A stretch of DNA of 64,000 nt, taken from positions 1 through 64,000 of the forward strand of contig JAHBVU010000018.1 of assembly GCA_019637315.1 (NCBI GenBank), in the 5' to 3' direction. This DNA comes from Gemmatimonadales bacterium (GTDB lineage: Bacteria > Gemmatimonadota > Gemmatimonadetes > Gemmatimonadales > GWC2-71-9). The notes under the pieces are model-generated. The model did no database searches. It saw nothing but the letters and a program-made list of their open reading frames with translations, and was not told the DNA's origin. Positions 49,200 to 57,317 of the stretch are shown here, in pieces; position 1 is the first letter of the stretch; every line of letters begins with the position of its first letter. A program made the position numbers and the translations under genes.

Positions 49200-50399
49200 A
49201 TGCACTTCCGTTTTACGACTGCAGGGGAATCCCACGGGAAGGCGTTTGTCGCCACCGTCGAAGGGGTGCCAGCCGGGCTCGAACTCGAGGCTGGCTGGGT
49301 CAATCGCGACCTCGCCCGCCGGATGCAGGGCCATGGCCGCGGCGCCCGGATGAAGATCGAGGCTGATGCAATCGAGTTCCTGGCAGGCGTCAGGGCAGGG
49401 CAGACCCTCGGGTCGCCGATTGCGATGCTGATTCCAAACCGCGACTGGGACAACTGGGTCGACGTGATGGCCGCCGAAGGCGCCGGAGAGGTCCGCCGCC
49501 GGCGGGTGACCCGACCGCGCCCCGGCCATGCGGACCTGGTGGGCGTTCTCAAGTATGACCGGATCGACGCCAGGGACATCCTCGAGCGCGCCAGTGCCCG
49601 GGAAACGGTCGCCCGGGTCGCGGCCGGCGCCGTTGCAAAGCGGCTGCTCGATCAGTGCGGCGTTCGGGTCGGCAGCCACGTGGTCTCGCTCGGCGGGGTT
49701 CGCTGCGCAGGTCCGGACCGGCTGCCCGAGGATCTCAATGCTGCAGCCGATGCCTCGCCGGTCCGGGTGCTCGATCCGGTTGCCGAGCGCGAGATCATCA
49801 CGGTGATCGACGCCGCCAAGAAGGCCGGCGACACCCTCGGTGGCGAGGTCGAGGTGGTGGTGACGGGGCTGCCCGTCGGGCTGGGCAGTCATGTCGCCTG
49901 GGACCGCAAGCTCGACGGCCGACTGGCCGGCATTCTGATGGCCATTCCAGCGGTGAAAGGCGTCGAGATCGGGTTGGGCTTCGAAGCTGCCCGGCGTCCG
50001 GGTTCCGAAGTCCACGATCCGATTGCCGCCCCCGAGCCGCGCCATCTCGATCGTCGCGGCGGATTTACGCGGGCAACCAATCGTGCCGGCGGTCTCGAAG
50101 GCGGCATCACAACCGGAGAACCGCTGGTGATTCGCGTCGCCAAGAAACCGATTGCCACGCTGATGAGCCCGCTTGCTACGGTCGACCTGCTGACCGGCAA
50201 ACCGGCCCAGGCCGCCAGCGAGCGTTCAGATGTGACGGCCGTCCCGGCGCTTGGCGTTATTGCCGAGAGCATGGTCGCGGTCGTGCTGGCGGACGCGATG
50301 CTGGAAAAGTTCGGGGGCGATTCGATGGGCGAGTTGGAACGGAACCTCGAGAGCTATCTGGCCGGGCTCGGTCGCCGCTGGTCTCCGCCGGATTCGTGA
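49200..50399 (+). CDS. aroC: Chorismate synthase
   Basis: The 399-residue enzyme performs the last step of the shikimate pathway, converting EPSP to chorismate with reduced FMN. The N-terminal signature FRFTTAGESHGKAF (3-16), the conserved basic site RPRPGHADL, and RASARETVARVAAGA-like segments (here ASARETVARVAAG) are all present. Length is slightly above the bacterial norm, as in the GC-rich group. It starts the aroC-aroK-trmFO-xerC-hslVU run after the pilQ terminator. Confidence 0.97.
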   Translation: MHFRFTTAGESHGKAFVATVEGVPAGLELEAGWVNRDLARRMQGHGRGARMKIEADAIEFLAGVRAGQTLGSPIAMLIPNRDWDNWVDVMAAEGAGEVRRRRVTRPRPGHADLVGVLKYDRIDARDILERASARETVARVAAGAVAKRLLDQCGVRVGSHVVSLGGVRCAGPDRLPEDLNAAADASPVRVLDPVAEREIITVIDAAKKAGDTLGGEVEVVVTGLPVGLGSHVAWDRKLDGRLAGILMAIPAVKGVEIGLGFEAARRPGSEVHDPIAAPEPRHLDRRGGFTRATNRAGGLEGGITTGEPLVIRVAKKPIATLMSPLATVDLLTGKPAQAASERSDVTAVPALGVIAESMVAVVLADAMLEKFGGDSMGELERNLESYLAGLGRRWSPPDS

Positions 50400-50406
50400 G
50401 GCGCCT

Positions 50407-50925
50407 GTGGTGCATCTGGTGCTGATCGGGCTGCCTGGAGCCGGGAAGTCGACGGTGGGGCGCCTCCTCGCCGAGCGGCTCGGGACCCATTGGACCGACA
50501 TCGACCCCCTGCTCGAGCGGGCAACCGGGCAGACGGTCGGCGAGCTCTTCGAGTCCGAGGGCGAACCGGCATTCCGCGTCCGCGAGCACCGAGCCGTGGT
50601 CGAAGCGCTCCGGTTGCCGCCGCACGTGATCACCCCGGGCGGAGGATGGGCGGCGCAGCCCGGCAATCTCGCGTCGGTAGGCGTGCAGGCATTCGTCGTG
50701 CACCTTGCCGTCGACCCCGACGAGGCGGCGGCACGCCTGGCGGACGATCGCGCTCGCCCGCTCCTGGCCGGAGGTGATCGCCGGGCCCGGCTTGCCTCGT
50801 TGGCACGGGAGCGGCTGCCCTGGTATCGGCAGGCTCAGGCGGAGATCGACGTCACCGGGGTGGCCGCGGACGCCGTTGCCGACACCCTGCTCGGCCTGGC
50901 GCGGGCCCGCGCCGGGTGGCCATGA
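50407..50925 (+). CDS. aroK: Shikimate kinase
   Basis: The 172-residue kinase has Walker A GLPGAGKST near residue 8, TDIDPLLE with the DxD substrate site, and PGGGW in place of the usual GGGA motif. The lid segment is LADDRARPLLAGG with RPLL. It phosphorylates shikimate two steps before chorismate. The start is GTG 50407 or the next GTG at 50410; GAGG lies five to eight bases upstream. It ends in an ATGA overlap with trmFO. Two adjacent aro genes form a pathway pair. Confidence 0.93.
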   Translation: MVHLVLIGLPGAGKSTVGRLLAERLGTHWTDIDPLLERATGQTVGELFESEGEPAFRVREHRAVVEALRLPPHVITPGGGWAAQPGNLASVGVQAFVVHLAVDPDEAAARLADDRARPLLAGGDRRARLASLARERLPWYRQAQAEIDVTGVAADAVADTLLGLARARAGWP

Positions 50926-52223
50926 GTCTCCGCGCGACGGTGATCGGTGGCGGCCTGGCCGGCTCGGAGGCCGCCTGGGCGCTGGCCGAGCGTGGCGTCG
51001 AGGTTACCCTCCACGAAATGCGCCCGGCAGTGTCGACCCCTGCGCACCAGACGGGAAAGCTGGCCGAGCTGGTCTGCAGCAACTCCTTCAAGTCGGTCGA
51101 GACCGTCAACGCCCACGGGTTGCTCAAGGCGGAGCTGCGGTCGCTGGGCAGTCTGCTGCTGACCGCGGCAGACCTGGCCCGAGTGCCAGGCGGCGCCGCC
51201 CTGGTGGTGGATCGCGAGATCTTCTCTGACGAGGTCGATCGCCGGATCCGGGCGCATCCGAAGATCACCGTGGTTGCCGGCGAAGCAACCGAGCTGCCGC
51301 GCCCCGGCGTCGTCGCGACCGGTCCGCTTACCTCCGACGCGCTGGCATCGGCCATTGCCGACGAGCTGGGCACTGGTGCGCTCGCGTTCTACGACGCGAT
51401 TGCCCCGATCGTCTCGGCCGAGAGCCTCGATCACGAGGTGCTGTACGCTATGTCGCGCTACGGCAAGGGCGACGGCGACGACTATCTCAACGCGCCGATG
51501 TCCGCTGATCAGTATGCGGCCTTCCTCACGGCGCTGAGCAGTGGTGATCAGTTCACTGCACATGAGTTCGATCAGGTGCCGTACTTCGAAGGATGCCTGC
51601 CCGTGGAGGAAATGGCCTCCCGTGGTCCGGAAACCCTGCGCTTCGGGCCGATGAAGCCCGTCGGACTGCGTGATCCGCGAACCGGGAGGATTCCTCACGC
51701 GGTGGTTCAGTTGCGCCGGGAGGACCGGGCCGGCCAGATGTGGAATCTGGTCGGCTTCCAGACCAGGCTGCGCATTCCCGAGCAGCAGCGCGTCTTCCGG
51801 ATGATACCGGGACTCGAGCGCGCCGAGTTCCTCCGCTATGGCAGCATCCACCGCAACGCCTACGTCAACAGTCCTGGCGCACTCGGCCCTGGTCTGACTC
51901 GTGGTGCGGAGCAGCCGGTGTTCTTTGCGGGGCAGCTCACCGGGGTCGAGGGATACACCGAGTCGCTTGGCACCGGAATCATGGCGGGGATCAACCTGCA
52001 CCGGGTGCTGACCGGGCAGCCGATCGCCGTGCCGCCACCAACCACCATGCTTGGCGGTCTTTACCGCTACCTGGCCGAGGCGGATCCGAAGCACTTCCAG
52101 CCGATGAACGCCAATTTCGGCCTGCTCGATCCGTTCGAGACCGCCGTCAAGAAGGCCGATCGCCGGGCAGCCCTGGTCGAGCGGGCGGAGCGGGACTTTG
52201 CCGCGTGGCGGGAGGGATTGTGA
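50922..52223 (+). CDS. trmFO: Folate-dependent tRNA (uracil-54 C5) methyltransferase
   Basis: The 433-residue flavoprotein uses methylenetetrahydrofolate to make ribothymidine at tRNA position 54. The FAD motif is VIGGGLAGSEAA (near 8-19). Typical segments are LHEMRP, ELVCSNSFKS, NAHGLLKAELRSLGS, YFEGCLPVEEMASRG and the C-terminal NANFGLLDPF. The inner ATG at 50922, overlapping the aroK stop, is favoured over a GTG six bases upstream. It ends in a GTGA overlap with xerC. Confidence 0.97.
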   Translation: MSLRATVIGGGLAGSEAAWALAERGVEVTLHEMRPAVSTPAHQTGKLAELVCSNSFKSVETVNAHGLLKAELRSLGSLLLTAADLARVPGGAALVVDREIFSDEVDRRIRAHPKITVVAGEATELPRPGVVATGPLTSDALASAIADELGTGALAFYDAIAPIVSAESLDHEVLYAMSRYGKGDGDDYLNAPMSADQYAAFLTALSSGDQFTAHEFDQVPYFEGCLPVEEMASRGPETLRFGPMKPVGLRDPRTGRIPHAVVQLRREDRAGQMWNLVGFQTRLRIPEQQRVFRMIPGLERAEFLRYGSIHRNAYVNSPGALGPGLTRGAEQPVFFAGQLTGVEGYTESLGTGIMAGINLHRVLTGQPIAVPPPTTMLGGLYRYLAEADPKHFQPMNANFGLLDPFETAVKKADRRAALVERAERDFAAWREGL

Positions 52224-53134
52224 GCGACAACGCCACGCTGCTCAGCGACTTCCTCGACCATCTGGCGCGGGAGCGGGATCAGTCACCCAACACTGTGGCA
52301 GCGTACCGCCGCGACCTGACCGCCTTTGCCCGGTTTGCCGGGCACTTCTACGGCGAATGGACCTGGGCATCGGTCGATCGACTTGGCGTGCGTGGCTACC
52401 TGGGCGACTTCGAGCGACGCGGCTTGACTCGTCGATCGGCGGCGCGGGCGCTCTCCGCGTTGCGCTCGTTCTACCGATTTCTGGCCGTGCACCACGGTGT
52501 CAGCAACGGCGTGGCCCGAGCAGCGCGGATTCCCAAGATCGAGAAACGACTGCCGACACACCTCAGGCGTGAGCAGACGGCGGCGGTGTTCCAGGCCGCT
52601 GAGACGGGCGGGGTCGAGGGTCGTTTCGGGCCGGTGCGGGATTGGGCCATGCTCGAACTGTTCTATTCGAGCGGCTTACGCCTCTCGGAACTCGCCGGGG
52701 CCGACCTTCGAGATCTCGATCTGCTCTCGAATCAGATTCGGGTGCGAGGTAAGGGCCGGAAAGAGCGGATTGTTCCGGTAGGCAGGCAGGCCGAGACGGC
52801 GCTTCGGCGGTACCTCGAGACTCGCGAGGCCCTGCTCCGCGACGTTCGGGGCGATCGCCAGGCCCTGTTCCTCTCCCGTCGGGGTACCCGGTTGACGCCC
52901 CGGAGCGTGCAGCGGCGGATTCACGGGCTCTACCGGGCGGCTGGAGTCGAAGGGCAGCGCGTTCATTCGCTCCGACATACCTTTGCGACGGATCTGATGG
53001 ATGCGGGGGCCGACCTCCGGGCCGTTCAGGAACTGCTGGGGCATGCCTCGCTCGGCACCACGCAGATCTACACGCACACCAGCGTCGAGCGACTCAAAGA
53101 CGTTTATCGCAAGGCCCACCCTCGGGCGGGCTAG
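52220..53134 (+). CDS. xerC: Tyrosine recombinase XerC
   Basis: The 304-residue site-specific recombinase resolves chromosome dimers at dif with XerD. The SAM-like core-binding domain covers about 1-95. The catalytic domain has all expected residues: Arg154, Lys178, His249, Arg252, His275 and nucleophile Tyr284 (LGHASLGTTQIYTH). GTG 52220 overlaps the trmFO stop. It could in principle be XerD or XerA, but the trmFO-xerC-hslVU order is typical for xerC. No dif-like 28-mer is recognised in the window. Confidence 0.93.
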   Translation: MSDNATLLSDFLDHLARERDQSPNTVAAYRRDLTAFARFAGHFYGEWTWASVDRLGVRGYLGDFERRGLTRRSAARALSALRSFYRFLAVHHGVSNGVARAARIPKIEKRLPTHLRREQTAAVFQAAETGGVEGRFGPVRDWAMLELFYSSGLRLSELAGADLRDLDLLSNQIRVRGKGRKERIVPVGRQAETALRRYLETREALLRDVRGDRQALFLSRRGTRLTPRSVQRRIHGLYRAAGVEGQRVHSLRHTFATDLMDAGADLRAVQELLGHASLGTTQIYTHTSVERLKDVYRKAHPRAG

Positions 53135-53146
53135 AAGGAATCAAGG

Positions 53147-53701
53147 ATGGGACAACCGATAGAATTTCATGGTACTACCATCGTCTGCGTTCGAAAGGAC
53201 GGCCGAGTTGCCCTGGGCGGCGACGGGCAGGTGACGATTGGGGATACCGTCATGAAGGCCACCGCCAACAAAGTTCGCCTGCTAAAGAGCGGCCGTGTGG
53301 TGGCCGGCTTTGCGGGCTCGGTGGCCGATGCGCTGACCCTGTTTGAGCGCTTCGAAGAGAAGCTCGATCGCTATCCTGCCAATCTGCCGCGGGCAGCGGT
53401 GGAGCTCGCCAAAGACTGGCGGGGCGACCGAATGCTGCGCCGGCTCGAAGCCCTGTTGCTGGCCGCCGATCTCGAACACACCTACCTCCTGAGCGGTTCG
53501 GGTGAGGTGTTCGAAGCGGATGACGGCGTACTTGCGGTCGGGTCCGGGGGCAATTTTGCGCTGGCGGCTGCGCGTGCGCTCTTGCCGGATCCCGGCAAAT
53601 CGGCGCGAGATATCGTCGAGCGGTCGCTCGAGATCGCGGCGGAAATCTGCATCTACTCCAATCGCAATCTGACCATCCTCGAACTGCCGGTCCGGCCATG
53701 A
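53147..53701 (+). CDS. hslV: ATP-dependent protease subunit HslV
   Basis: The 184-residue proteasome-like peptidase has the nucleophile Thr10, exposed by removal of the nine-residue propeptide MGQPIEFHG ([13 protein letters not shown]). [20 protein letters not shown] and the C-terminal [13 protein letters not shown] are characteristic. It assembles as a dodecamer with HslU. It overlaps hslU by 4 bases (ATGA), giving coupled translation. GGAAT and AGGAT lie shortly before the ATG. Confidence 0.97.
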   Translation: MGQPIEFHGTTIVCVRKDGRVALGGDGQVTIGDTVMKATANKVRLLKSGRVVAGFAGSVADALTLFERFEEKLDRYPANLPRAAVELAKDWRGDRMLRRLEALLLAADLEHTYLLSGSGEVFEADDGVLAVGSGGNFALAAARALLPDPGKSARDIVERSLEIAAEICIYSNRNLTILELPVRP

Positions 53702-55179
53702 GTGAGACGCGTGCCAATGTACCGGCAGCCCCGGACGGGTCGGATGCGCAGCAGCCACTGCCGTGGCTCGAAGAAATGCCGCCGCGGCAGATCGTCGCTG
53801 AGCTGGATCGCTACATCGTCGGTCAGCAGGCTGCCAAGCGAGCGATTGCGATCGCGGTCCGGAATCGCTGGCGTCGGAGTCAGGCCCCCGAGGGCATCCG
53901 GGACGAGATCACGCCATCGAACATCATTCTGATCGGACCGACCGGGGTTGGAAAAACGGAAATCGCCCGGCGGCTGGCTCGGCTGGCGGGGGCCCCGTTC
54001 GTCAAAGTCGAGGCCTCCAAGTTCACCGAAGTCGGCTATGTCGGTCGCGACGTCGAGACCATGGTGCGCGACCTGGTCGATGCGGCCATCAATCTCGTGC
54101 GTACTGAGCGGGAGGACGAGGTCTACGACCAGGCGGAGCGCAAGGCCGATGAGCGTCTGCTCGACCTGCTGCTTCCTCCGGTGCCGCCGCCGCCACCACC
54201 TCCAGCAGCTCAGCCGTCGGAAACGCCCGGCGTGTTCGTGGTCTCGCCGACCGGTGCCGTGTCCAAGGAGGCCACAGAAGAAGACGACCGCCGGACCCGG
54301 TCACGGGAAAAGCTGAGGCAGCTGCTGATCGACGGCAAGCTCGACGATCGCGAAGTCGACATCGAGGTTCAGGCGCAGAACTATCCCTCGCTCGACATGA
54401 TGCCGCAGCCGCCGCAACACATGGAGGGCGCCGACGTCAACTGGGGCGAGTGGCTCCAGGAAATGCTGCCCAAGCGAAAAAAGCGGCGGACGGTGCGGAT
54501 CCCGGAAGCGCGCCGCATCCTGACCGATGAAGAGCTTCGCCGCATGGTCGACATGGACGATGTGATCAACGAGGCCCTCGATCGAGTCGAGAATCACGGC
54601 ATCCTGTTCATCGACGAAATCGACAAGATCGCCGGCGAACGCTCGCGAGCCGGCGGGCCGGACATCTCGCGCGAGGGCGTCCAGCGGGACCTGCTGCCGA
54701 TCGTGGAAGGCTCCACGGTGCAGACGCGGTACGGATACGTGCGCACCGACCACGTGCTGTTCATCGCGGCCGGTGCATTCCACGTGTCCAAGCCGTCGGA
54801 TCTGATCCCTGAGTTGCAGGGACGTTTTCCGATTCGGGTCGAACTCACGTCGCTGACGGAAGACGACTTCATCCGGATCATGAAGGAGCCGGAGAATGCG
54901 CTGACCAAGCAGTATCAGGCGCTGGTCGCGGCCGAAGGCGCGACACTCGAGTTTACCGATGACGGTATTGCGGAAATTGCCCGGATCGCGGGCCTGGCCA
55001 ACGAGCGGATGGAAAACATCGGTGCCCGTCGGTTACATACCGTGATGTCGACCCTGATGGACGAAGTGCTGTTCGAGCTGCCCGACTATGGCAGCCCGAT
55101 CCTGATGAACGGCGAGAAGGTCAAAGAGCGGCTCGCCAAAGTCGTTGGCGACGACGATCTGAGACGCTATATCCTGTAG
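53698..55179 (+). CDS. hslU: HslU ATPase, long form with proline-rich I-domain insert
   Basis: The 493-residue AAA+ unfoldase drives the HslV peptidase. Walker [10 protein letters not shown] begins at 80, Walker B is ILFIDEIDK, and the pore and dimer segments [13 protein letters not shown] and [12 protein letters not shown] are normal. The C-terminal tail ends RRYIL, the plug that opens HslV. The I-domain (about 155-200) contains [16 protein letters not shown], and total length exceeds the usual 440-450. It ends 10 bases before the convergent DUF454 gene. Confidence 0.97.
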   Translation: MSETRANVPAAPDGSDAQQPLPWLEEMPPRQIVAELDRYIVGQQAAKRAIAIAVRNRWRRSQAPEGIRDEITPSNIILIGPTGVGKTEIARRLARLAGAPFVKVEASKFTEVGYVGRDVETMVRDLVDAAINLVRTEREDEVYDQAERKADERLLDLLLPPVPPPPPPPAAQPSETPGVFVVSPTGAVSKEATEEDDRRTRSREKLRQLLIDGKLDDREVDIEVQAQNYPSLDMMPQPPQHMEGADVNWGEWLQEMLPKRKKRRTVRIPEARRILTDEELRRMVDMDDVINEALDRVENHGILFIDEIDKIAGERSRAGGPDISREGVQRDLLPIVEGSTVQTRYGYVRTDHVLFIAAGAFHVSKPSDLIPELQGRFPIRVELTSLTEDDFIRIMKEPENALTKQYQALVAAEGATLEFTDDGIAEIARIAGLANERMENIGARRLHTVMSTLMDEVLFELPDYGSPILMNGEKVKERLAKVVGDDDLRRYIL

Positions 55180-55187
55180 CGATGGGC

Positions 55188-55214
55188 GCTCAGCGTCGGG
55201 TTTTGACGCTGAGC
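55188..55214. repeat. Inverted repeat at the hslU / DUF454 junction
   Basis: GCTCAGCGTC (55188-55197) and GACGCTGAGC (55205-55214) form a perfect 10-bp stem with loop GGGTTTT. It overlaps the last codons of DUF454 and lies just after hslU. It could act as a bidirectional terminator, but T-tracts are absent on both sides. Confidence 0.4.
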
Positions 55215-55630
55215 AGGTAGCTGATCAGGGCCAGCCCGATCGTGACGTGGATGATCCGGATCCACCAGAGCGGGATGTAGTAGGCCCCAATCGCAAAGCC
55301 GACCACGATGGCGCTGATCGCGATCACCTTGGTTCGGACCGTCATGGCCCGATTGGCTTCCCAGTCGAGCAGGATCGGGCCGAAGGTGGGGTGGCTCATC
55401 AGCTTGCGGTGCAGCCGAGCGGAGCCCTTGCCGTAGCACGAGGCGGCCAGGATCAGAAAAATGGTCGTGGGCATGATCGGGAGGAACGCACCGATGATGC
55501 CCAGGGCGACAAACGTATGTCCTGCCATGACATACGCCCACCGCCTGCTCCGGCTCGTGGCGAGGGATTTTCCGTCGGCCAGGTCGCCAGGACCAGTTCC
55601 GTTCACGCTACCGCTCCACTCTGGACACAA
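55190..55630 (-). CDS. DUF454 (YbaN-like) inner-membrane protein
   Basis: The 146-residue protein has three hydrophobic segments. The family pattern is RRWAYVMAGHTFVALGIIGAFLPIMPTTIFLILAASC-like, with its cores GIIGAFLPIMPTT and LAASCYGKGSARLHRKL. The N-terminal about 30 residues are polar and not conserved, so a later start near the membrane helix is possible. The family's role is unknown. The gene is divergent from the secreted amidohydrolase, with 70 bases between. Confidence 0.85.
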   Translation of the reverse strand: MCPEWSGSVNGTGPGDLADGKSLATSRSRRWAYVMAGHTFVALGIIGAFLPIMPTTIFLILAASCYGKGSARLHRKLMSHPTFGPILLDWEANRAMTVRTKVIAISAIVVGFAIGAYYIPLWWIRIIHVTIGLALISYLLSVKTRR

Positions 55631-55700
55631 TCAGCAGTATAATCGAAGGTTGTTCGCACGGCACGGGTTGCTCATTCGCTTTCTACTCCAGGATATCCGC

Positions 55701-57137
55701 ATGCGTCTCGTTCCTTCCCTGTTCATTGCCGGCGTCGTCGGGCTGGCCGGCGCGACCGTCGTCACGGCGCAACGGCCGGCGCAGTTCGGTCCCGGCGCGC
55801 GCCAGTTCATTGCTGTCGATGTTCCGACAGTCGCCTTCACCAACGTTCGTGTCATCGACGGCCTGGGTACGGCGGCGCGCGACAATCAGACGGTGGTCGT
55901 TGCGGGCGGGAAGATCACGGCCGTGGGGCCGGCCGGGTCGGTTGCGGTGCCGGCGGGGGCGAGAACCTTCGATGGCAACGGGAAGACCCTGATGCCGGGC
56001 ATGGTGGGCCTCCATGACCACAGCTACTACACCACGGCAGCGGGTCGAGCCGTGCAGTCGAACTACTCTGCGCCACTACTCTACCTCGCGGCCGGAGTGA
56101 CCACGATCCGAACCACGGGCGCCAACAATCCCTACGCCGAACTCAACCTGAAGCGGTCGATCGAGTCGGGTGGCTTTCCCGGTCCCCGCCTCTTTATCAC
56201 CGGCCCGTATCTGACCGGCCAGCGGCTCGGCCTCGGCAGCACCATGGTCGCGATCAACAGCGAGGAAGAGGCCCGGCGGGTGGTGACCTACTGGGCACAG
56301 GAGGGAGTCAGCTGGCTCAAGTTCTATACTGGGGTGAGTCGGGCGGCCATGAAGGCGGCTATCGAAGAAGGCCACAAGCATGGCCTCAAGTTCACCGGCC
56401 ACCTTTGCTCCGTGCCCTACCAGGAGGCGGTTGCCCTCGGCATCGACGCGCTCGAACACGGCTTGTTTGCCAACTCGGACTACGACAAGACCCGGAAGCC
56501 CGACGAGTGCTCGCCGAATCTGAACCAGAGCTTCATCGGACTCGACGTCAACAGCCCGGAGGTCAAGAAGACCTTCCAGACGCTGATCGATCGTCAGGTG
56601 CCGATGACGTCGACCCTCGTCGTCTACGAGCTGTTCGTGCCGAATCGGCCGCCCCTCGAGCAGCGGACCCTCGACGCCATGTCGGCGGATGCGCGGACCG
56701 AGTACCTCACCTCGCGGGCCCGGATCGCGGAGAGCAACGGCGGCATTCCGCTCGAGATCTTCAAGACGGGTATGAAGTACGAGTACGCCTTCGCCAAGGC
56801 GGGCGGCCTACTGGGCTCGGGTGTCGACCCGACCGGTAACGGTGGGGCCCTGTTCGGCTATGGCAACCAGCGCAACGTCGAACTCCTGGTCGAAGCGGGC
56901 TTTACTCCGGTCGAGGCGATTCAGATCGCCACCTCCAATGGGGCCAAGGCACTGGGCATCTTCGGAGAGACCGGATCGATTCAGGTTGGCAAGAACGCGG
57001 ATCTCGTGCTGGTGACCGGGAACCCGGCCCAGAAGGTGACCGACATCAAGAACGTCGAGATCGTCTTCCGCGACGGCGTCGGGTACGACGTCGCCAAGAT
57101 GGTCGAGGCGGTGCGAGGCCAGGTCGGCGTCCGCTGA
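55701..57137 (+). CDS. Secreted amidohydrolase (imidazolonepropionase/prolidase-like)
   Basis: The 478-residue exported protein has signal peptide MRLVPSLFIAGVVGLAGATV ending TAQ. The metal-binding HxH is H105-H107 in GLHDHSYY, the likely carboxylated Lys is in WLKFYTGV, further ligands are in FTGHLCS, LEHGL and GVDPTGNGG. This is the common amidohydrolase fold used by dipeptidases and imidazolonepropionases; the substrate is unknown. The ATG at 55701 has AGGA upstream and opens the signal. It is followed by a terminator and a tricorn protease, with which it may share peptide substrates. Confidence 0.9.
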   Translation: MRLVPSLFIAGVVGLAGATVVTAQRPAQFGPGARQFIAVDVPTVAFTNVRVIDGLGTAARDNQTVVVAGGKITAVGPAGSVAVPAGARTFDGNGKTLMPGMVGLHDHSYYTTAAGRAVQSNYSAPLLYLAAGVTTIRTTGANNPYAELNLKRSIESGGFPGPRLFITGPYLTGQRLGLGSTMVAINSEEEARRVVTYWAQEGVSWLKFYTGVSRAAMKAAIEEGHKHGLKFTGHLCSVPYQEAVALGIDALEHGLFANSDYDKTRKPDECSPNLNQSFIGLDVNSPEVKKTFQTLIDRQVPMTSTLVVYELFVPNRPPLEQRTLDAMSADARTEYLTSRARIAESNGGIPLEIFKTGMKYEYAFAKAGGLLGSGVDPTGNGGALFGYGNQRNVELLVEAGFTPVEAIQIATSNGAKALGIFGETGSIQVGKNADLVLVTGNPAQKVTDIKNVEIVFRDGVGYDVAKMVEAVRGQVGVR

Positions 57138-57153
57138 CCGTTTGGCCATAACC

Positions 57154-57191
57154 AATGGCGCCCGCTTCCGGATTCGGGGGCGGGCGCCATT
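57154..57191 (+). terminator. Terminator after the amidohydrolase gene
   Basis: AATGGCGCCCGC (57154-57165) and GCGGGCGCCATT (57180-57191) form a perfect 12-bp stem with a 14-base loop. GTTATAG follows, giving a mild T-rich tail. It is 17 bases after the stop. Confidence 0.75.
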
Positions 57192-57317
57192 GTTATAGTC
57201 GGGATTGAAACCGGCCCGCCGCCGGGGTCGTACCAGGGTCCAGTCGGTCGAGGTCGCCCAGGCGGTGACGACAGGCCGAACCCCTTCTCCGCTCGTCAAA
57301 CAATTCGGGAGCCAGCC

